A stretch of DNA of 64,000 nt from an uncultured Acetatifactor sp. (GTDB lineage: Bacteria; Bacillota; Clostridia; Lachnospirales; Lachnospiraceae). Each line of letters begins with the position of its first letter. The first letter of the stretch is position 1. Location: contig CANQUQ010000004.1 in NCBI GenBank assembly GCA_947627115.1, positions 62,001 to 126,000 of the forward strand. The letters are read 5' to 3'. Below are positions 18,135 to 24,716 of this stretch, piece after piece. Below the pieces are notes generated by a model, which saw nothing but the letters and a program-made list of their open reading frames with translations, was not told where the DNA came from and did no database searches. The position numbers and the translations under genes are program-made.

Positions 18135-19529
18135 TCACCCCCTTATGAACTTATCACGTGTCTGAACAATCAGACCCACAATAAAGGCCAACAATTCAAA
18201 CCTTCGGATCCAAAAAGCCACTTTATCTAAACTTTTCAGTGAAACCGTATAATCCTTATAAACAATCACACCGTTTTGATAACCTACAGGAAATTTCCAT
18301 GTAAACTCCGGTGCCTGAGGAGAAGCCTGCAAGCACGCCAAAAAGTTAGCAGCATCAAACGGCAGGCAAAATGGGAAAAGATCCGCCAACGGTAAACGGT
18401 ACTGATCAATTGGCTTAGTGGAAGCTTCGACTTTAGCCTGGGCATCCACAACTGCATCAGGATCCTTGGTAGTAGGATATATATCCGCATCCTCCAACGC
18501 ATCCGTAATCGCCTTAGTACCATTCAGCACATCAGTCAAGACATCCGCAAGATCTGCCGGAATGGGAAGCGTAATATCACCGACAAGCTCACCATCAACA
18601 ACAGTAGTACCAGGTGTCACAAGTACAAGATCTTCATCGAGTACATCAGATCGGAATCCAGAATCAATATGAGCATCAACTTCCACTTCAACTTTATACT
18701 CTGATCCTATAAGAGGCGTGCGCCAATAGACCGTTGCAGAAACATCAGCAGCTAAAGAAATAAAAGAAGAATCAGTATGAGGAGAGTAAAAAGATAAACT
18801 TGAATCAGACCACAAAATATATCTGAACATAACACCGGCCTCAACATAATAGTAATTAACCCGTCCTGTCACGGAAGGTACTTTCCTAATAGTGGGATAT
18901 ATCACCGAACCATCAGACGCAAACATCAAACCACAATAATGATCTGAATCACCATCATAGAAATAAAACATACTTATCGGAATTGATGAATCATCTCTTT
19001 CATCTAAAAATGGAACAATATAATCCTCTATTTGTTGTTCCGTAAAACTATATCCCGATACTAAAGTAAAAACATCAACAATATCCTGCACACTCTTAAG
19101 CTCCATATTGATATTACCGCCAGTAATTACAATATTACTGGACGAAACAAACATAGATCGAGCCCAACCTACCATATTATCCCATATAGATTGAGTTATC
19201 ACTAATTGATTTAGCATATACAAAGAAGCGGCATTATTAGCAGAAATAACGATTTCTTCGACATCATCACCAAACCCAGGCATGTACTCATTCATGCTAT
19301 CAATGATCAGACCGAACATATCATCATCAGAGAGCTGATGAGCTGCTGCATCACCACCAACAGTCACGCCCAAAGTAAGCAGCAACCACTGCAAAAGTTC
19401 CCAAGCACTGTATTCTACTGCTGGAAAAGCTGCTGCCTGCACTTGCACTGATGGAGACAGAATCGCAGAAAATAGCACAACGCACACAAGAAATAAAGAG
19501 ATCTTCTCCTTCACTCCTGATAAAAACAT
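18135..19529 (-). CDS. pIII-like adsorption/minor coat protein
   Basis: The 464-residue protein has an N-terminal signal peptide (about 1-32, ending VQA-AAFPA), a long extracellular part rich in Ser/Asp/Tyr and strands, a short Thr/Pro-flanked segment (about 300-350), and a C-terminal hydrophobic helix followed by RDKFIRG (about 440-464). Signal peptide plus C-terminal anchor in the largest gene of an inovirus is the pIII pattern, the tip protein that binds the host receptor and ends assembly. No sequence similarity to Ff pIII can be claimed by eye. GGAGGG precedes the ATG. The host's type IV pilus is a plausible receptor, but that is speculation. Confidence 0.7.
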   Translation of the reverse strand: MFLSGVKEKISLFLVCVVLFSAILSPSVQVQAAAFPAVEYSAWELLQWLLLTLGVTVGGDAAAHQLSDDDMFGLIIDSMNEYMPGFGDDVEEIVISANNAASLYMLNQLVITQSIWDNMVGWARSMFVSSSNIVITGGNINMELKSVQDIVDVFTLVSGYSFTEQQIEDYIVPFLDERDDSSIPISMFYFYDGDSDHYCGLMFASDGSVIYPTIRKVPSVTGRVNYYYVEAGVMFRYILWSDSSLSFYSPHTDSSFISLAADVSATVYWRTPLIGSEYKVEVEVDAHIDSGFRSDVLDEDLVLVTPGTTVVDGELVGDITLPIPADLADVLTDVLNGTKAITDALEDADIYPTTKDPDAVVDAQAKVEASTKPIDQYRLPLADLFPFCLPFDAANFLACLQASPQAPEFTWKFPVGYQNGVIVYKDYTVSLKSLDKVAFWIRRFELLAFIVGLIVQTRDKFIRG

Positions 19530-19547
19530 AAATTATTATCCCTCCTA

Positions 19548-19578
19548 ACAAAAGAGGGATATCAGACCGATATCCCTC
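19548..19578 (-). terminator. Intra-operon terminator between coat and pIII-like genes
   Basis: A perfect ten-base stem GAGGGATATC/GATATCCCTC with a five-base loop is followed, in the leftward direction, by TTTTGTT. It lies between the major coat gene and the pIII-like gene, as the Ff terminator lies between gVIII and gIII. The weak tail should allow read-through. Confidence 0.8.
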
Positions 19579-19600
19579 CTCCTAATTCTCCCAGAACAGC

Positions 19601-19813
19601 CTACTTCGTTACCTTCTTAAAGACCTTGATCCCAATACCGATAGCAGCAACGCCGATCATTACAGGAAGCGCTACAGGAACTACCGCCGCAAGAACGCCC
19701 AAAAGATCAGATCCGGCATTGCTCATTGCAGTCTTAAGTGCATCAGTAACAGTACTGACATTGTTAGCAGCTTCGGCCACCACAATAGGAACCGAATTAA
19801 ACAAAGGCATCAA
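19601..19813 (-). CDS. Major coat protein (pVIII-like)
   Basis: The 70-residue protein has the pVIII plan. Residues 1-15 or so form a hydrophobic leader with an AEA cleavage-like site. Next comes an amphipathic acidic/polar helix (ANNVSTVTDALKTAMSNAG). A membrane helix rich in Gly/Ala/Val follows (about 37-62). The tail is basic, KVFKKVTK, which would contact the packaged DNA. Mature length would be about 55, close to Ff pVIII (50). It starts directly after the stop of the 113-residue membrane protein and is followed by a terminator. Confidence 0.85.
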   Translation of the reverse strand: MMPLFNSVPIVVAEAANNVSTVTDALKTAMSNAGSDLLGVLAAVVPVALPVMIGVAAIGIGIKVFKKVTK

Positions 19814-20155
19814 TCATCCTCCTCCTTTCTGGATCAGAAGTTTGACCTGTCCTATAACCCAACCAAGTAGATTTAAGACAAGTGACAACCCAAATCCACA
19901 TAACAACGAATACACGTATATTGATAGAAACATAACCAGATCGAAGCCTATAAAGGAAGAATTTTCCCCAAGAACAGGCTCCGAATTGGCCGCCATGGCC
20001 TGCAGACAATCGACGGATGCTTCCGGAACTTCCGGGATGTTATCGCTACCTGAAACCGTGCCCGGTAAATCCATTACCAAGTAAGACTCCGGTAATGATA
20101 CCGAGAGCAATAACGATTGTTCCGATTCCGTCAAGTAGGAGAGAGCTGAAGTCAT
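19814..20155 (-). CDS. Phage membrane protein, possible minor coat
   Basis: The 113-residue protein has a polar N-terminal two thirds and one or two membrane helices near the end (about 72-105, VMFLSIYVYSLL and LSLVLNLLGWVIG), ending QKGGG. Its start overlaps the stop of the upstream gene as TAATG, so the two are translationally coupled. It lies between an SSB-like gene and the coat gene, where Ff phages carry the small minor coat genes gVII and gIX. I cannot identify it by sequence. Confidence 0.6.
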   Translation of the reverse strand: MTSALSYLTESEQSLLLSVSLPESYLVMDLPGTVSGSDNIPEVPEASVDCLQAMAANSEPVLGENSSFIGFDLVMFLSIYVYSLLCGFGLSLVLNLLGWVIGQVKLLIQKGGG

Positions 20156-20406
20156 TAAGAGTCATACCCGTCTACCTTCATAAGCACGATCTTACCGGAA
20201 ACCTCCATACAAACGCATTCAACATCCAGAAGATCCTTTGCCGGAATAGAAAAGTAGTCATCCCCTTGAAACTGCCAGATCTGAAAAGCGGTCTGCCCGA
20301 TCAGACCTTCCTGGTTCGGCTCTGCCGTGCAATATACCAAACGCAACGGCTTACCCTTCGAAGATACAAAATCTCTCACGCCAACAATTAATGCCCTGAA
20401 TTTCAC
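20155..20406 (-). CDS. Small phage protein, candidate ssDNA-binding protein (pV-like)
   Basis: The 83-residue soluble protein is rich in predicted strands (MKFRALIVGVRDF, LRLVYCTAE, FQIWQFQGDDYFSI, CVCMEVSGKIVLMKV), compatible with a small OB fold. Size and first position in the structural operon fit gV, the ssDNA-binding protein that coats phage DNA before assembly (87 residues in Ff). No diagnostic motif is present, so the function is inferred. The start is GTG with AAAGGAGGT six to seven bases upstream. Confidence 0.5.
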   Translation of the reverse strand: MKFRALIVGVRDFVSSKGKPLRLVYCTAEPNQEGLIGQTAFQIWQFQGDDYFSIPAKDLLDVECVCMEVSGKIVLMKVDGYDS

Positions 20407-20459
20407 GCCTTTACCTCCTTTTCTTTACGTGTTTTTCATGATATAATGAAAATTGGCTA

Positions 20460-20488
20460 TTTATACCCTGAGACAGAAACGCTCTCAA
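20460..20488 (-). promoter_or_regulatory. Promoter of the leftward phage operon
   Basis: On the minus strand TTGAGA (20488-20483) and TATAAA (20465-20460) are separated by exactly 17 bases, with about 54 bases to the first start codon at 20406. Confidence 0.65.
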
Positions 20489-20649
20489 TTATGCGAGACG
20501 GGGCTCCACCCCGGATGTCCGCGTTTTTTATCTGCACCAAACTGCCTCAGAGCTATCAGAAATGACGTTAGTAACGTCACCCTACAAAAACATAGTAACA
20601 CAGGTAACGTTACAAGTCAACATCAAAAAATTTAAGAAAGGAGAAAACG
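20489..20649. promoter_or_regulatory. Divergent control region with candidate regulator operators
   Basis: This region separates the leftward structural operon from the rightward RHH genes. A perfect palindrome GACGTTAGTAACGTC lies at 20564-20578 and GTAACGTTAC at 20604-20613; GTAAC half-sites recur between them. The sequence ACGTTACAAGTCAAC after the second palindrome is echoed as ACGTTACTTGTCAAC at 21043-21057, upstream of the second RHH gene. A GC-rich hairpin followed by TTTTTT (about 20492-20530) could be a terminator on the + strand. I infer that these are autoregulatory operators. Confidence 0.55.
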
Positions 20650-20832
20650 GTGCCATCTAACAAACCAATTTTTACATTAAGAACTGATAAAATTATACTA
20701 GAAAAGTTACACATAATAGCAGACCATAATGGCAGATCAGACAACAAAGAACTTGAATGGATCTTAAAAACACACATTAAAACCTATGAACAGGAACACG
20801 GAAAAATTGTTGTTCCAGGAGGATCAGAATGA
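20650..20832 (+). CDS. Ribbon-helix-helix regulator 1 (Arc-like)
   Basis: The 60-residue protein has the RHH pattern: a strand with alternating residues (KPIFTLRTD), helix 1 (KIILEKLHIIADHNG), a polar turn and helix 2 (NKELEWILKTHIKTYEQEHG). Such dimers bind short palindromes through the paired strands, and two palindromes lie just upstream. The start is a GTG with AAAGGAG six bases before it. The stop overlaps the next start as ATGA. The C-terminal YEQEHGKI is nearly shared with the second RHH protein at 21082, showing a common origin. Confidence 0.75.
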   Translation: MPSNKPIFTLRTDKIILEKLHIIADHNGRSDNKELEWILKTHIKTYEQEHGKIVVPGGSE

Positions 20833-21017
20833 ACAATACAACCTTAGATATCCTGCAGTACTGTAAAGAAAATAACGTCACAAACTATGCAGATTTTTTA
20901 ATATGGTGCAAAAATAATCGGAAAGACTGGTTCCGAGAAATGTGTGATGAAACATTTGAAAACCATGAAATAACAGATTATTTTCAGTCAATTAAAACTG
21001 CAGCTCCGGCAGTTTAA
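20829..21017 (+). CDS. Stand-alone homologue of the Rep C-terminal domain
   Basis: The 62-residue protein aligns by eye with the last 55 residues or so of the phage Rep: LQYCKENNVTNYADFLIWC against IDFCEENDIYSYADLIVWC, then KNNRKDWFREMCD against RSNRSDWFRVLCD. It lacks the HUH nuclease domain. It is translationally coupled to RHH regulator 1 (ATGA overlap) with GGAGGATCAGA before the ATG. It could compete with Rep for partners and so set copy number, or bind the same target as the Rep tail; neither is shown by the sequence. It is transcribed opposite to rep. Confidence 0.7.
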   Translation: MNNTTLDILQYCKENNVTNYADFLIWCKNNRKDWFREMCDETFENHEITDYFQSIKTAAPAV

Positions 21018-21081
21018 AGAATTATTCTAAAGCACATACAAACGTTACTTGTCAACGCTATTACAAAAAGGAGGATTACAC

Positions 21082-21267
21082 ATGCCATCAGATCGGCCCA
21101 GAATTGCAACGTATACCACTAAAGATACTGTACAAAAATTCAGAATTATTGCAGCATACAAAGGAAAATCAATGTCAGAATACTTACAAATTATCATCGA
21201 CGAAGCCATTAATTTATTTGAACAAGAACACGGTGAAATACTAACTACAGCTAAAATACAAAAATAG
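21082..21267 (+). CDS. Ribbon-helix-helix regulator 2 (Arc-like)
   Basis: The 61-residue protein begins MPSDRPRIATYTTKDTV and continues with two helices ending FEQEHGEI, an RHH fold related to the protein at 20650. The ATG at 21082 has AAGGAGG eight bases upstream; an in-frame start at 21049 is less likely. It is preceded by ACGTTACTTGTCAAC and by CTAAAGCACATACAAA (21027-21042), which recurs at 21304-21319 after the gene. Two related RHH proteins in one small phage suggest a lysogeny-type switch or copy-number control. Confidence 0.75.
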   Translation: MPSDRPRIATYTTKDTVQKFRIIAAYKGKSMSEYLQIIIDEAINLFEQEHGEILTTAKIQK

Positions 21268-21309
21268 AATACCAGAAAAACCAGAATTATATAGATGTGA
21301 AACCTAAAG

Positions 21310-21366
21310 CACATACAAAGCCCCCAGCAGCGCAGGACCACCGAGGGCTAATGTAGGTGTTTTTTT
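21310..21366 (+). terminator. Rightward phage terminator
   Basis: An interrupted hairpin pairs CACATACA with TGTAGGTG and AGCCC with GGGCT, followed by seven T. It ends the RHH transcript just before attR and would insulate lexA from phage transcription. Confidence 0.75.
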
Positions 21367-21371
21367 ATTGC

Positions 21372-21405
21372 AACTATTCGTTAAACTATTCTTTTGCGCA
21401 TAGTT
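21372..21405. other. attR with dif-like two-arm structure
   Basis: AACTATTCGTTAAA (21372-21385), centre CTATTC, then TTTTGCGCATAGTT (21392-21405). The outer arms form an imperfect inverted repeat (AACTATTCG against AACTATGCG read from the other strand), the layout of Xer sites. If the prophage is removed, this 34-bp sequence is regenerated between dtd and lexA. Confidence 0.65.
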
Positions 21406-21450
21406 AGATCTGTCTCTCCCACATCGCGGTACTGTCTGAAATCTCGTATC

Positions 21451-21502
21451 GAACATACATTCCAAAAATATGTTTGCTTTTTCAGTGCGGCTGTGATAAA
21501 AT
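21451..21502 (+). promoter_or_regulatory. lexA promoter with LexA-box-like site
   Basis: TTGCTT (21474-21479) and TAAAAT (21497-21502) are 17 bases apart. GAACATACATTC (21451-21462) matches GAACN4GTTC with one mismatch and lies upstream; AAAAATATGTTT overlaps the -35 boundary. Autoregulation is expected for lexA. The prophage ends 46 bp before the first box. Confidence 0.6.
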
Positions 21503-21567
21503 AATACCGGAAACAGTTGGCGATTTTACGGAATTTCAAAGAATAAGGGTCTGGAGGTATCGAATAT

Positions 21568-22185
21568 ATGGGATTCGGAAAGATTACGCCCAAACAGCAG
21601 GAAATACTTGAATTTATCAAGGATGAGATATTGAAAAAGGGGTATCCGCCCACGGTGCGCGAAATCTGTGAGACGGTGAAATTGAAATCCACATCCTCGG
21701 TACACTCTCATCTTGAGACGCTGGAAAAGAACGGATATATCCGCCGGGATCCTACAAAACCGCGTGCAATTGAGATCTGCGACGACAGCTTTCAAATGGT
21801 GCGCACGGAAATGGTCAGTCTGCCCGTGGTGGGAAATGTGGCGGCAGGCCAGCCTATTCTGGCGGAGGAAAACATACAGGATTACTTCCCTGTTCCGGCG
21901 GACGTGGTCCCCAGAGGCGAATCCTTTATTTTGAATGTGCGGGGAGATTCCATGATCAATGCAGGCATTTTCAACGGTGACAGGATTTTTGTGAACTGCT
22001 GCTCCACCGCCAATAACGGAGATATGGTGGTAGCGCTGCTCGACGATTCCGCCACGGTCAAGACCTTTTACAGGGAGAACGGTCATATCCGTCTGCAGCC
22101 GGAGAACGATTCCATGGAGCCTATTATAGTCGATAATTGCCAAATATTGGGAAAGGTCTTCGGCGTATTTCGTTTTTATCGCTGA
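21568..22185 (+). CDS. lexA: LexA, SOS transcriptional repressor
   Basis: The 205-residue protein has an N-terminal winged helix-turn-helix domain (about 1-70; [31 protein letters not shown]), a self-cleavage site AAG in VGNVAAGQP (about residue 92) and a peptidase domain with catalytic Ser in RGDSMINAG (about 130) and Lys in SATVKTFY (about 167). RecA filaments trigger self-cleavage, releasing genes such as yneA upstream. GGAGG lies 11 bases before the ATG. The prophage separates it from its former neighbour dtd. Confidence 0.97.
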   Translation: MGFGKITPKQQEILEFIKDEILKKGYPPTVREICETVKLKSTSSVHSHLETLEKNGYIRRDPTKPRAIEICDDSFQMVRTEMVSLPVVGNVAAGQPILAEENIQDYFPVPADVVPRGESFILNVRGDSMINAGIFNGDRIFVNCCSTANNGDMVVALLDDSATVKTFYRENGHIRLQPENDSMEPIIVDNCQILGKVFGVFRFYR

Positions 22186-22348
22186 TGCATCCTTTTCCAC
22201 GGTTTATTTTGCCCCGTTTCTGCAGAAAATGTGCGTGTATAAAAAAATGTATTCTGCATAAATTAATACAGCCGGTCCTGTAAAAACCGTGCAGGAACTT
22301 TAAGAGAGAGGTTGAACAGCCGCTGTAGCGGCAGAAATGAGGGAAAAT

Positions 22349-22567
22349 ATGGGAAACAAATTTTTGGACGGTACTGCGCTTACTATAGCAATCATCGGTG
22401 CCATCAACTGGGCGCTGATCGGTCTGTTCCGCTTTGACCTGGTGGCCTTTATCTTCGGCAATATGTCATGGTTTTCCAGGATTGTCTACACAGTCGTAGG
22501 TATCTGCGGACTCTATCTGATCAGCTTCTTTATGCATCTGTCAGACAGAAACAGAGAGACAGTCTGA
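22349..22567 (+). CDS. DUF378 family small membrane protein
   Basis: The 72-residue protein has two membrane helices (about 8-30 and 45-68) and the conserved core GAINWALIGLFRFDLVAFIFG typical of DUF378, a family of unknown function. GAGGGA lies four bases before the ATG at 22349; an in-frame ATG at 22337 would include it. It is followed by a terminator and appears monocistronic. Confidence 0.8.
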   Translation: MGNKFLDGTALTIAIIGAINWALIGLFRFDLVAFIFGNMSWFSRIVYTVVGICGLYLISFFMHLSDRNRETV

Positions 22568-22601
22568 GGATCGTAGCTGCAACTGAATAAAGCTGCAAAA
22601 T

Positions 22602-22643
22602 AAAAAGAAAGTTCCAGGAGCTTTGTCTTGGGACTTTCTTTTT
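22602..22643. terminator. Bidirectional terminator between DUF378 gene and rsfS
   Basis: AAAAAGAAAGTTCC pairs with GGGACTTTCTTTTT around a 14-base loop. It can serve both the DUF378 gene and the convergent rsfS operon. Confidence 0.8.
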
Positions 22644-22644
22644 C

Positions 22645-22734
22645 ATGATAAAACTTATTATGATAAAATTTATTATGATAAATTTTATCATGATATAATA
22701 TAACATGATAAAACTTATCATGGTATCCTGTCAT
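22645..22734. repeat. 15-bp AT-rich tandem repeat, five units plus one degenerate
   Basis: Units resemble ATGATAAAACTTATC and follow each other without gaps (22645, 22660, 22675, 22690, 22705), with a degenerate sixth at 22720 overlapping the end of rsfS. Each unit is itself a near palindrome, so the array can form many alternative hairpins. It lies in the 3' UTR of both convergent genes. Confidence 0.85.
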
Positions 22735-23096
22735 ATTTCTTCGGGCAGTATAAATTTCCCGTCTCTCCAGATCCGCTCCAGGTCATAGAGCAGTCGGTTC
22801 TCCCTGTCAAAAATGTGTACAATGACATCGCCGAAATCCAGCAATATCCAGTTCGCGGTATCATATCCTTCTATTTGCCGGACAGGGCAGCCTGCTCTTG
22901 CGAGCTTCTCTTCCACGTTGTCGCTGAGCGCCTGGATCTGGCTGGGATTGTTCCCGCCTGCTATGATAAAGTAATCGGCGAGCACGGACACCTGGCTGAT
23001 GTCGATGACGCGGATATCCTCGCCCTTTTTGTCTTCCAGGGCCTGAATGGCTAATTTTGCGGTCTGCAGTGAATTGTTGTTGTTCTTATTGTCCAT
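22731..23096 (-). CDS. rsfS: Ribosomal silencing factor RsfS
   Basis: About 121 residues with the RsfS fold: KLAIQALEDKKGEDIRVIDI, then VLADYFIIAGGNNPSQIQAL and DTANWILLDFGDVIVHIF. RsfS binds ribosomal protein L14 and blocks subunit joining when nutrients are low. It overlaps the end of yqeK by 11 bases, with GGAGGG three bases before the chosen ATG at 23096. The gene order nadD-yqeK-rsfS is standard in Firmicutes. Its last codons fall in the 15-bp repeat array. Confidence 0.93.
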   Translation of the reverse strand: MDNKNNNNSLQTAKLAIQALEDKKGEDIRVIDISQVSVLADYFIIAGGNNPSQIQALSDNVEEKLARAGCPVRQIEGYDTANWILLDFGDVIVHIFDRENRLLYDLERIWRDGKFILPEEI

Positions 23097-23730
23097 GTTC
23101 CCTCCATGCTCCTTCAACGAGCGGCTGATAGTATTTCAGGGTGATCTCCGTCATGGGATCCAGCTCCTCCTCTGCGTCCTTCAGATACTCCAGCGTATCC
23201 TCCAGGATGCGTACTAGGGCTCTGTCCAGATCCTCAAAGGCCAGGGCGCGGATCTGAGGAAGGTTCGGGGCATGCTGCCGTCCCGGCTCAATATAGTCGG
23301 CCACGAACACGATCTTTTCCAGCAGGCTCATGTCCTCCCGCCCGGTGGTGTGATTCACGATGGCATTGATGACATCCTGGTCCCGGATCCCGTACTCTTC
23401 TCGCGCTAGGTATCCTCCCAGCTTGGAGTGCAGCAAAAAGGGGCATCTCCTCTCCGTCTCCGTCACGGCGATCCCATATTTTTCGCAGAGCTTGAGCTTC
23501 CGGTCGTCCGGAATGCACTTTGCACAGTCGTGCAGCAGACCTGCGGCCTGTGCCGCCTCCATGTCGGCGCCGTATCTCATTGCCAGCGCCGCAGCGGTGT
23601 ACTCCACGCCCAGCGTATGCTCATACCGCTTGGCATCCTGTGCCTTGCGCACCTTTTTCCGGAGCTTTTTCAGCCGGAAGCCGCTGCCGCTCTCCTTCTT
23701 ATTTTTTGAATGCTCTCTGTTCTTATTCAC
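23086..23730 (-). CDS. yqeK: YqeK, HD-domain Ap4A hydrolase (symmetrical)
   Basis: The HD-domain phosphohydrolase has the metal motif LLHDCAKCI (about residue 67), upstream RYEHTLGV, and downstream NHTTG and VADYIEPGR, all typical of YqeK, which splits diadenosine tetraphosphate into two ADP. A Lys/Ser-rich N-terminal extension of about 30 residues precedes the domain. I prefer a GTG at 23730 with AAAAGGGA seven bases upstream over a TTG at 23751; both overlap or touch the end of nadD, indicating coupling. Confidence 0.9.
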   Translation of the reverse strand: MNKNREHSKNKKESGSGFRLKKLRKKVRKAQDAKRYEHTLGVEYTAAALAMRYGADMEAAQAAGLLHDCAKCIPDDRKLKLCEKYGIAVTETERRCPFLLHSKLGGYLAREEYGIRDQDVINAIVNHTTGREDMSLLEKIVFVADYIEPGRQHAPNLPQIRALAFEDLDRALVRILEDTLEYLKDAEEELDPMTEITLKYYQPLVEGAWREHGQ

Positions 23731-24328
23731 GGTAAAATCCCTTTTCTTCAATGTAGGTCCGGACGCTGTCGGGTATCATATAGCGGACGCTGGCGCCTTT
23801 CCTGAGCATTTCCCGGATCCCGGTGGATGAGATGTCAAGCTGCGGAAAGGATATCAGACGTATGTCGCCTCCGAATTTTTCCAGAAGCTCTGCCCTCTTC
23901 TCTTCCAGCTGTTCCCTGGAAGCGCCGTCTCTCATGGCGGCAAGTACGGTACAGCTCGCAAGAAGGCGTTCCGGGCATTTCCAGTTTTCCATTGTAAGAA
24001 GACAGTCCGCGCCCTCGATAAAATAAAATGTATCGCTGGGATATTGGGCCTTCAGCTGTTCCATCGTCTCGTAGCTGTATGTGTAACCGCCCCGCTCGAT
24101 CTCAAGATCAAGACATTTCAGTCTGCTGTTTCCGGCGACCGCCAGCTCCGTCATGCGGAGACGTTCCCGGCCCGGCAGTATTTCCCGGTCGTTCTTCATG
24201 TAAGAACGGCCGGTGGGAATGAACCATACCTGGTCGAGGTCCGCAGCATCTGCAGCCCATTCTGCCAGCATCAGATGTCCTACGTGAATGGGATCGAAGG
24301 TCCCTCCCATGACGCCTATCTTTCTCAT
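23723..24328 (-). CDS. nadD: Nicotinate-nucleotide adenylyltransferase
   Basis: The 201-residue protein has the nucleotidyltransferase motif GGTFDPIHVGHL at the N-terminus and ISSTGIREML near the C-terminus (about 175), both defining for NadD. It adenylates nicotinate mononucleotide in NAD synthesis. It follows yhbY by about 57 bases and overlaps yqeK, keeping the usual obgE-yhbY-nadD-yqeK-rsfS order. Confidence 0.95.
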   Translation of the reverse strand: MRKIGVMGGTFDPIHVGHLMLAEWAADAADLDQVWFIPTGRSYMKNDREILPGRERLRMTELAVAGNSRLKCLDLEIERGGYTYSYETMEQLKAQYPSDTFYFIEGADCLLTMENWKCPERLLASCTVLAAMRDGASREQLEEKRAELLEKFGGDIRLISFPQLDISSTGIREMLRKGASVRYMIPDSVRTYIEEKGFYRE

Positions 24329-24385
24329 AAATGGCTTTGCTCCTCAAAGTGTTTGATGTTGTTGCTGTACGGCGGAAGCCGAAAA

Positions 24386-24676
24386 TCATTTCGGCAGCTG
24401 GATCTTTGGCTTTTCCTTATCGGGCCTGTACAGTACGAATTTTTTGCCGATCACCTGGACGACCTGAGAATGTGTGCGCTCAGCCACGGTCCGGGCGATC
24501 TCTCCCGGATCGTCCATGCAATTCTTCAGGACCGCCACCTTGATCAGTTCATTGTTGTTGAAGGCCTGTCCAATCGCTTCGGTCAGCTCCGGTGTCAGAC
24601 TGGATTTTCCCACCTGAAAAACAGGATCCAGTCTGGTGGCCAGACTTTTTAAATAGGCTCTCTGCTTACTTGTCAT
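24386..24676 (-). CDS. yhbY: YhbY, CRM-domain ribosome assembly RNA-binding protein
   Basis: The 96-residue single CRM domain begins MTSKQRAYLKSLATRLDPVF, has VGKSSLTPEL (the GxxG-like loop position is VGKS) and ends VIGKKFVLYRP. YhbY proteins bind pre-50S particles. The gene sits between obgE and nadD as in many clostridia and bacilli. Confidence 0.93.
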   Translation of the reverse strand: MTSKQRAYLKSLATRLDPVFQVGKSSLTPELTEAIGQAFNNNELIKVAVLKNCMDDPGEIARTVAERTHSQVVQVIGKKFVLYRPDKEKPKIQLPK

Positions 24677-24716
24677 TTGCTCGCATTCCCCTCCAATCTC
24701 TGCAGCGGGCAGGTTA

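Larger units (their letters stand above)
15913..21405. mobile_element. Filamentous-phage (inovirus) prophage inserted at a dif-like site
   Basis: The element is bounded by direct repeats of AACTATTCGTTAAA (15913-15926 and 21372-21385), giving a predicted circle of 5459 bp. It is visibly richer in A+T than its flanks. The leftward genes are an 83-residue protein, a membrane protein, a pVIII-like coat protein, a pIII-like protein, a small membrane protein, Zot, an origin-like region, an HUH Rep and a small gene. The rightward genes are an RHH regulator, a Rep-C-like protein and a second RHH regulator. Zot plus a tiny hydrophobic coat protein plus a rolling-circle Rep is the inovirus signature. 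No integrase or transposase is present, so integration must rely on host recombinases. Confidence 0.88.

Noticed and set aside
22513..22734. Minus-strand reading frame rich in YHDKFYHN repeats
   Set aside because: It is a translation of the 15-bp tandem array and the antisense of the DUF378 gene, with no ribosome site or family similarity.
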